The translations under genes and the position numbers were made by a program. Below, in pieces: positions 56,701 through 64,000 of a stretch of 64,000 bases of DNA. The notes under the pieces were generated by a model. It ran no database searches. It worked only from the letters and a program-made list of their open reading frames with translations, and was not told the origin of the DNA. Numbering within the stretch: the stretch's first letter is position 1; the number at the start of each line of letters is the position of its first letter. Source of the DNA: Ampullaceana balthica (lineage: Eukaryota; Mollusca; Gastropoda; Lymnaeidae); the NCBI GenBank assembly GCA_944989445.1, contig CALYLW010000345.1, positions 186,001-250,000 on the forward strand, in the 5' to 3' direction.

Positions 56701-57879
56701 GTCCCTATTAATTATTTTTAATCATGAAAATTAAAAAAAAATCTAGCAAGAAAAAGATGTTATATAAACTCAGAACATTGGAAGAACAAGAAAGTTCAGG
56801 GTTTTTAGTTATATTGTTTGTTTGGGTTTTTTTTTGGGGGGGGGTGTTAAAATTTAAACAAACAATTGTTATAATTAGGTTTGTAGAATATCTGAAATGG
56901 GTCAATTTCTTTTTAAGAACTTAACTTCAATAGTAGTTGGCTACTTACTCATATGTGAGACTACATAGCAACTGTCTTCATGGCATGCAATCTGTAGGAG
57001 TGATTTGTATCTGCTGTTAGTTTAATATTACCACATTGTACATATGTACTTTTGGAAAAATTAAAGTCAGCTATTAGAAATATGCTTTTTTTTAACATTG
57101 AAGGCAGCTTTAGTAATTACTTGAATAGTTTTTTTTTATATCTTACAAACCTCTAGTCTTGGAGAATACCACCTGCTTGTATCAAAATTTGTAATAACTT
57201 TTATCTTGCTATTTTGATTCAGGGATGATTTTTCACTGGTTAGTTGTGCAGCTCTCAGCAGTTTATTTTTTTCAAAATAACTTGACTTCCAATATAAAAA
57301 TCCCAATAAAAATGTCTCAACTAGGAAAACATTGTTTTTGTAATAAACACAAGGCTGAGTGGGGCTTACACATTTTGTTAAAAATTACTTTTATTTTTAT
57401 TTACAAAAAATCAAGGGGATTGGTTACTTTTGTATTTTTCAAAATTCATAAAAAATTTTCATACTTTTAATACCTACAATATTTATAAGATTGCATTTAG
57501 TTCAATGATTGAATTCAGTCATTTTGGGTAAACTTTTTAGGATCATTTGAAATAACATGATTAATGCATAATACTTTTAAAATGCATCTTCCTGACTTGA
57601 GTGCAATACTGTCAACAAATATCTAGATCCACACCTCCTCTCACAGCCCTAACAGTATAGCAGTCTTATATCTTCACATAAATGTATTGTTGTTTCTCCA
57701 GTGCTGCTTCATGTGAGGACACGGAAGCTAACACTATTGTAGTTATCTTACCTTCTGTATTCTCTCAAAATAAAAATGTGCTCCTTGCTTTTCATTCCTC
57801 AAAAGCATAAACAATTATATGTATAAATTTGTTTAAAGTATATGTATTAGGTTTGCTTTTATTGTATTACTTTGTATGC

Positions 57880-57887
<8 letters not shown>
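53771..57887. other. Downstream of arfaptin, transposon-poor
   Basis: No gene or clear transposon. It could contain a long arfaptin 3' UTR; AATAAA hexamers occur at 55098-55103 and elsewhere. A 116-codon minus-strand frame (55853-55503) matches nothing I recognise. Short inverted termini (cagggggtccccac at 56266 and gaggacccctg near 56390) suggest an eroded hAT fragment without a target duplication. Confidence 0.45.

Positions 57888-57940
<53 letters not shown>
57888..57940. repeat. (TA)n microsatellite
   Basis: About 25 uninterrupted ta units. Confidence 0.95.
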
Positions 57941-57944
<4 letters not shown>

Positions 57945-59570
57945 TTGCTCCTAAGTATGATGTATATTGTATAAGTTACCATTATAGTAATAGTTGACTA
58001 GTCAGTCTTGCTGGAGTTGCCACTTACACTATGAGAATCTTTCACTTTGACTGGTTTTATGATAGACATTACTTCATGTGTTGAGTTACATCTTTTCCAG
58101 TAACAACAGATATTCCAATGCATTACTTCCATTATTTGGGAGAAAATTTAAAAGTAAATAGAATGTGCCTGACAATCAGAAATTGTGTTTCTCTCTCTAT
58201 TTCCAATGTCCTCTGTCCACTATTTTTTTAAAATTTTTTTTTAAATTTTAAACTTGTGGACAATGAAATCCAAAATTTGAGGGTTTATGCAGTAATTTTA
58301 AGTAAAATATACATGTATTAACAATTGGCTACAACATCATCACTGAGCAGTACTGTAAGTTCTTATATACTATACCTAGAATTGACAAACATGTTGAGTT
58401 ATTTATAGCATATCACTTCTAAAAGCAATAGATTATTTTTCAACTGGGCATTAAAACGGGGGATTTAAAGTTTAAAAAAACATTATACTGAAGGTTTGAT
58501 TGCATGTGTGTGTGTGAAATAAAATGAATGAGATCTTAAGCAGTCTGAGTGTACTTGATCAGGGTAGGCAAGCACTAAACAGACAGAATATAATTTCATA
58601 TACATATGTATTTGTTTTATTTTTAATTGATGTTGGGAATTTGAAATTGTCAGTGTGGTTGTCTGTTTTTTACCTTATAAAATTATAAAACCCTTAACAT
58701 TTTCATTGATTTATATTTATGTTAATATATTCGACCTGTTAATGGAGGGACATTTTATTTTAAAAAATGTATCTTATTATTGAAGTTTAAGGGTACACCT
58801 GAAATATTATTGTCATTTGTCAGCTGAATTAAGGGAAGGCTATGGGACATCATAACCATACTAAAGTAAAGTGACATTTGTTATCACACTTATTATGATG
58901 GCATCACAATCTGGCATTTCACTGAAATAATTTATTGAAATTGTTGTAATCTTTAGTTCACATTAATTAACTGTGGGGCTGTAGGGGTTCTGCTTATGTT
59001 TTACGCAGCACAATGTCAGCCAAAGCATAGAGAATTGGTCAGCTTAATAACACCTTTATAATTTAGCACAATGTCAACTAAAGCATACAGAATTGGCCAG
59101 CTTAGAAACAACTTTATACTTCTATTAAATTTTCAAGCCTGCCTGGCACTAACTTGTGATTCATCATTTATAGCTGATTTTATTTTATTTTCTGTGATTT
59201 CTTTCGTTGTTGTTTTAATTTGTAGCTTTATTTTGTTGGCTTAATTTATTAAATAGAAAAATTATAAAATGACTTATTATCTATTGTTCTTTTCATTATT
59301 AATTCTATGTGTTTAGCTGGAGATATTTTAATTTAAAAAAAAAGGAATTTTTCATAATAAAAAATTTGTAAAGGAAACTTGGCAATGTTTGTTGACTGAT
59401 ATGTCATTTGATGCTAAGACAAATATAGAAAAGATGCAATGTAATATTGAATAGCATTTACATGTTATACTAGCTGTGTGCCCAGGCATAGATAGATACT
59501 GAAACCAATATGAGGTTATTGGAGTCTATCAGATAGAAATTTTCTATTTAAAAAATCGAAAGCCTCCTCG
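57941..59570. other. Intergenic spacer
   Basis: AT-rich, nothing recognised. Near 59469 the sequence tactagctgtgtgcccaggc resembles the start of the composite repeat (ctagcagacccg...) and may be a distant relative. Confidence 0.4.
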
Positions 59571-59830
59571 GATGTCTGCTTATTTGGACGGATGTCTGCT
59601 TATTTGGGCATTTAACCTTGCAGCTTTTGTTAATGTCTCATTAAAGCATCTAACTTGGCCCTTATCTTCACACAGTCCAATACAAACTGGACCCTTATCT
59701 TCACACAGTCCAATACAAACTGGACCCTTATCTTCACACAGTCCAATACAAACTGGACCCTTATCTTCACACAGTCCAATAAAAACTGGACCCTTATCTT
59801 CATACAGTCCAACACAAACTGGGCCCCTTA
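59571..59830. repeat. 33-bp minisatellite and 20-bp duplication
   Basis: At 59571-59609 ggatgtctgcttatttgg occurs twice in a row. From about 59658 a 33-bp unit (core cccttatcttcacacagtcc) is repeated five times with few changes. Because 33 is a multiple of three, a plus-strand frame encodes SSHSPIQTGPL five times and a minus frame also stays open. There is no other sign of a gene. Confidence 0.9.
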
Positions 59831-60422
59831 TCTTACAAACTTACTTTTGTTTCTTATCTGCACCAACCCATATAAATCTTCACTTCTGATTGTAACAAGG
59901 TTGAGCTGCTGGACACTTTGTCCAAGTTCTATTAACTTGTGTTTGCTTTTATTCTTATGCTTGCAGATATTGTTTTAAACAATCATTTCGTAATTTTAAA
60001 AATAAAAAAAAATCATCCTAAATTTATTTGCAACAAAAAACTTGACTATTTTTTTCATATCAATAAATATATTCACTTTTTGAGAAATGGTCTAACTTTT
60101 ACAAGTGACATCTCCCCCCCCCCTTTTTTTTCCCCCCACAGCCAACATTTTAGAAAAGAAAAGTTTGCAACTCATATTGTGACGATATGCGACAAATCTC
60201 AGACCATTGTCACATTGATAGTTTAAGACTTTTAAGTATTTATGAAATTTAAGTCACAATATTTTTGACAGTTTAAACTCCTGATCATGTCTTTCTCGCA
60301 ATACGAAACCATTCACACCCTACATGCCAAATTTTCAAACCATGATTTAAAACAAATGAACGAGTTGAAATGATTACAAATGACACTATATATTTTTTTG
60401 TGTATGTGTCCCATATACATAT

Positions 60423-61710
60423 CTATGGCATCCGTCCATCCTCATGGGATGATGGCGTTTCCTCCTGCTCCTCTACCTCCCTTCCCCTTTCTCCTGGCCC
60501 TTTTCTCCTCTCTCCTGGCTGTAAGGGAAGCTTCCGCGACTTGAATGCCCTCGCGCACTTTGCCCGCCAGGAGGTGCGCCCCACAGCAATGGTCTCCCAC
60601 GTTTTATGGTCAATCTGCGCAAGAGTCATGTCTTTCTTGCAGACATCCTTGAAGCGCAAGCAAGCAGGGGCGTCCTTTCTTCCGCATACCAGTTGCCAGC
60701 TCGCCGTAAAGCAAGGCTCTTGGAATGCGCTTAGGGCTCATCCTGCGGACATGTCCCAACCACCGCAGGCGCCTCTCACTCAGGATTGAGTGCATGCTCA
60801 GCATATGACTCCTGAGTACCTCGACATTCGTGATCTTATCCTGCCACTTGATGTGCAGAATCCTGCGCAAGCATCGTAAGTGGAAGCTGTTGAGTTGCTT
60901 TGTTTGTTTGGCATAGGTCGTCCAGCACTCGCTGCCATAGAGGAGTGTGCTGAGCACGCAGGCCTGGTATACATATTGATTTTCGTCCTATCAGTAAGCT
61001 GTGCATTGTTCCACACTCTTTGATTCAGCCTAGCTATTAATGATGCGGCCTTGCCGATTCTGGTTCCTATTTCCTTATCCAGAGAGAGTGTGCTTGTGAT
61101 GTTACTGCCAAGGTAGGTGAAATCCTCGACGACGTCCAAGGTGTTTCCCTCAATGGAGATTGCTGGAAGGCGGTCAGTGCCTTGTCTCATAATGTTGGTC
61201 TTTTTTAGGCTTATCGTTAGACCAAAATCCTTGCATGCCCCTGAGAACTTATTGACCAAAAGTTGGAGACCTATCTCTGAATGTGAGGTAAGGGCTGCGT
61301 CATCCGCGAAGAGCAACTCTCTAATTAAAAAAGTTTCCACATTTCTCTTCGCACGGAGACGGCTGATGTTGTATAGATTTCCATCCGTCCTGGTATGGAT
61401 GTTTACACCCTCGAAGCAGTCCTCGAAAGCATGACGCAGTAGCATCGAGAAAAAGATACCGAAGAGAGTTGGAGCCAGTACACAGCCCTGTTTGACTCCG
61501 CTACAAACTGGGAAGGGTTCTGAGGTGGCACCATCGAAGAGCACTGTGCTTTGCATATTGGTGTGGAAGGACTCGATGATGGAGAGAAGCCGTGGCGGAC
61601 ATCCTATTTTTTCCAATATACGTAGCAGACCCTTGCGGCTGACCAGGTCAAATGCCTTTGTTAGATCTATGAAGGCAACGAAGAGGGCTTTTTGTTGCTC
61701 CCGACATATA
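60423..61710 (-). pseudogene. LINE reverse transcriptase remnant, 5'-truncated
   Basis: The minus strand starts within the RT domain at about 61710 (FIDLTKAFDLVSRKGLLRIL), then GVKQGCVLAPTLFGIFFSML, the active site FADDAALTSHSE, LTISLKKTNIM and DFTYLGSNI. A single-base shift at about 60960 moves the frame to LLYGSECWTTYAKQ, LRCLRRILHIKWQDKITN and RRLRWLGHVRRM. A second shift at about 60660, caused by a duplicated ttgc, leads to LRFKDVCKKD and the EDGRMP end. It is broken and lacks the endonuclease. The same family's 3' end is at 34610-34904. Confidence 0.92.
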
Positions 61711-61747
61711 ATATACTAGGGGCAAGTACCCGGCTTCTCCCGGGTTT

Positions 61748-62258
61748 AACAACAACAGCAACAACAACAAAAACAACAACAGCAACAAAACAACAAAAAC
61801 AAACAACAAAAACAAAACAACAACTACAACAGCAACAACAACAAAGCAACAAAACAACAACTACAACAACAACAGCAACAACAACAGCAACAACGACAAA
61901 ACCAACAACAGAAACAGCAACAAAACAACAACAAAAAACAACAAAATCAACAACAAAACAACAACAACAACAACAGCAACAACAACAAAGCAACAACAAC
62001 AAAACTACAACAGCAACAACAACAAAGCAACAACAACATGAAGGACATTGTCGTTGCAGGGCAAGGGATGTGGACAACAACACAGCAAAAACAACACAAA
62101 AGCAACAACAGCAACAACAACAACAAAACAACAACAACAGCAACAACTACAAAAACAAAACAACAACAAAAAAAAATCAACAACAAAACAACAACAAAAC
62201 AACAACAGCAACAACAAAAGCAACAACAACAAAGCAACAAAGCAACAACAAAAAAATT
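61748..62258. repeat. (CAA/CAG)n trinucleotide tract, about 510 bp
   Basis: Nearly pure caa repeats with interspersed cag, act and aaa units. A non-repeat island at 62036-62085 (aggacattgtcgttgcaggg) interrupts it. Its frames encode poly-Gln/Asn/Thr on plus and poly-Leu/Cys/Val on minus and are artefacts. It lies at the 5' truncation edge of the LINE and just before composite repeat copy B. Confidence 0.95.
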
Positions 62259-62362
62259 ATTTTATGGCGATAATCGCCTTCTTGTTAATCTCGACACCAA
62301 AATGTTTATTATTTTGCGTCATTATTTTACGTCTTAATTTTCAATAATTTTTATTTTATACT

Positions 62363-64000
62363 AGCAGACCCGTCGTGCGTTACAACGATCTCAGTAAAAA
62401 GGAATATATATAGATACAAAATAAATTACATTAACGGTCACCCAGGCCCATCAGTTTAAAATATGAAGTTCGAAAATCTGTTCATTTCAATCAATTTCAT
62501 AACAAAAATATAAATATATGTATCTATATTTCTCAATATCGTGTAAAATTGAATGGGGAATACAATATTAAAAATTTAGTAAAAACACATTTAGGGCCCC
62601 TAGCCCCGATGAAATGGACATTATGAGATCAGTGCCCTATAGAAATTTAATATAGGCTTTTAAGTTTTTATATACCGCGTTTGGTCAAAATCCATTTATT
62701 TTCTCATTATCTAACACCTAAACTAATTTTATATATATATGTAGATATAAGGAAAACTACATTAAGGGGCCCCCAGGCCCGTTCAATTCAAGATGTACAT
62801 TTTGAATACATGTTCATTTAAATTCATTTTAATCATGGATATATTTCTCAAGATCGTTAAAAACTGAGTGGGAAATAATATCTTAGAGTATACACAAAAA
62901 AAGACATTTGGGGCCCCCGGCCCATTCGATGTAAGATGTAAATTTCAAAATGCTGTTCATTTTAATTCAGTCTCATCATTGATATATTTCTTAAGATCGT
63001 TAAAATAGAATGGGAAATAATATCTCAAACACATACGAAAAAATACATTTGGGGCCCCCGGCCCTGAACAATTAAAAATTAGAAGTGCAGTGCCCTTTGT
63101 TATTTTAATATGGGCTACCAAGTTTTTATATACCAAGTTTGGTTAAGATCGATTCATTTACTCAGTAGTTAAAGCATAAACTCATTTTTATATAGCTCAT
63201 AAAAGCAAAAACGACAGTAAGGGCCCACAGGGCCCATTTAGTGCAAGATGTCAAGTTCAAAACGCCTGTTTATTTCAATCAATTTCATTGTGGATATATT
63301 TATCTATATTTTTCAAGATCTTTAATAATTGAATGGGGAATAAAATATTAAACGTTTATGAAATAAGACATTTTGGGCCCCCAGTCCCGAAGAAATGGAC
63401 ATTAGGAAATTAGTCCCTTTAGTATTTCTATATTGGCTACCAAGTTGTTATATACAAAGTTTGGTTAAGATCCATCAATTTACCTAATAGCTAACGTTTA
63501 AACTAATTTTTATATAGCTCATATATAAGAAAATAAATCATTTTATGGGCCCCCGGCGCCCCATGAGTGTTAAATTTTGAAAAAAAGTAGTAGCCAGTGA
63601 CCATCCCAGGAGCGTACTCAAAAGTCTCCAAAAGTTTCATGGCGATCGGATGAATGGTTTAGTCAGCTATACAAGGCATGCATACATACATACATACATA
63701 CATACATACTTTGATTTTTATATATATAGATATAAGATTAGAAAAAACAACATTAAGGGCCCCCGGGCCCAATCGGTGCAAGAAATTAACTTTAAAATAC
63801 CTGTTCATTTCAATCTGGATCATGATAGATATATTAGTCAATGCTTTTCAAGATCGTGTAAATCATAACGGGAATAAAGTATTTAACGCTTACAAAAAAA
63901 AGATTTTGGGCCCCCGGCCCCGAAGGAACGGTCATTAGGTGTTCAATGCCATATGGTACTTTAATGTTGGCTATCAAGTTGTTATGTACCAAGTTTGGTC
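62363..64000. repeat. Composite dispersed repeat, copy B (runs off the window)
   Basis: It begins actagcagacccgtcgtgcg and follows copy A (45421-46752) unit by unit with a few per cent differences by eye. Where copy A ends, B continues past a cataca run (63676-63712) into another unit with gggcccccggcccc at about 63910. Its far end is outside the window. Confidence 0.88.
63676..63712. repeat. (CATA)n microsatellite
   Basis: About eight cata units inside composite repeat copy B, at the same place as the shorter run in copy A (about 46706-46728). Confidence 0.92.

Noticed and set aside
59572..59889. 105-codon frame with five SSHSPIQTGPL repeats as a repetitive protein gene
   Set aside because: The frame is explained by a 33-bp tandem repeat; no signal peptide, splice context or second-frame constraint.
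61692..62273. Long Gln/Asn/Thr-rich frame as a prion-like or poly-Q gene
   Set aside because: It is a (CAA)n tract open in all frames on both strands.

Overview
The window is eukaryotic nuclear DNA: the genes are split by GT-AG introns, the sequence is AT-rich, and about half of it is transposon-derived. The three genes are animal families. Gene density, short introns and the mix of hAT, pogo-like, Helitron-like and LINE remnants suggest an invertebrate, probably a lophotrochozoan such as a gastropod mollusc. That placement is inference. One ambiguous base (N) lies at 21296.

Three protein-coding genes can be assembled exon by exon with closed reading frames. (1) Minus strand, 12899 down to 6688: a five-exon gene for a 634-residue RING-finger plus NHL-propeller protein with no visible B-box. 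(2) Plus strand, 23664-32801: an SLC10A7-type solute carrier of 338 residues. It has two consecutive, homologous, phase-identical versions of one exon (28707-28829 and 29244-29369), which is the best candidate here for an undescribed alternative-splicing switch. (3) Plus strand, 44658-53298: an arfaptin (Arf/Arl1-binding BAR-domain protein) of 382 residues, with a possible 27-nt in-frame microexon at 47978-48004.

Region by region: 1-1300 is a 24/25-bp minisatellite. 1345-2990 is a complete but decayed hAT element. 3.0-12.9 kb is the RING-NHL gene and its probable 3' flank. 13-23.6 kb is a transposon-rich spacer with two further hAT elements (15921-18358 and 18602-20984), each carrying a nested non-autonomous element, plus a decayed LINE RNase H fragment. 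23.7-32.8 kb is SLC10A7, with a hAT element (29655-31493) inside one intron. 34-44 kb is a second transposon graveyard with a nest of insertions four deep (35955-39539) and a pogo-like element (42715-44036). 44.6-53.3 kb is the arfaptin gene, whose introns hold a composite repeat, a second pogo-like copy, a tRNA-derived SINE, a 187-bp hAT MITE and a TA-flanked element. 53.3-59.5 kb shows little beyond simple repeats and one small MITE. The end of the window holds a 33-bp minisatellite, a LINE reverse-transcriptase remnant, a (CAA)n tract of about 510 bp and a second copy of the composite repeat running off the edge.

The three genes do not form a pathway. Arfaptin acts at the trans-Golgi and SLC10A7 in secretory-pathway or plasma-membrane ion and glycan homeostasis. 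From memory, human ARFIP1, SLC10A7 and the RING-NHL gene TRIM2 all map to 4q31, so this grouping could be old linkage.
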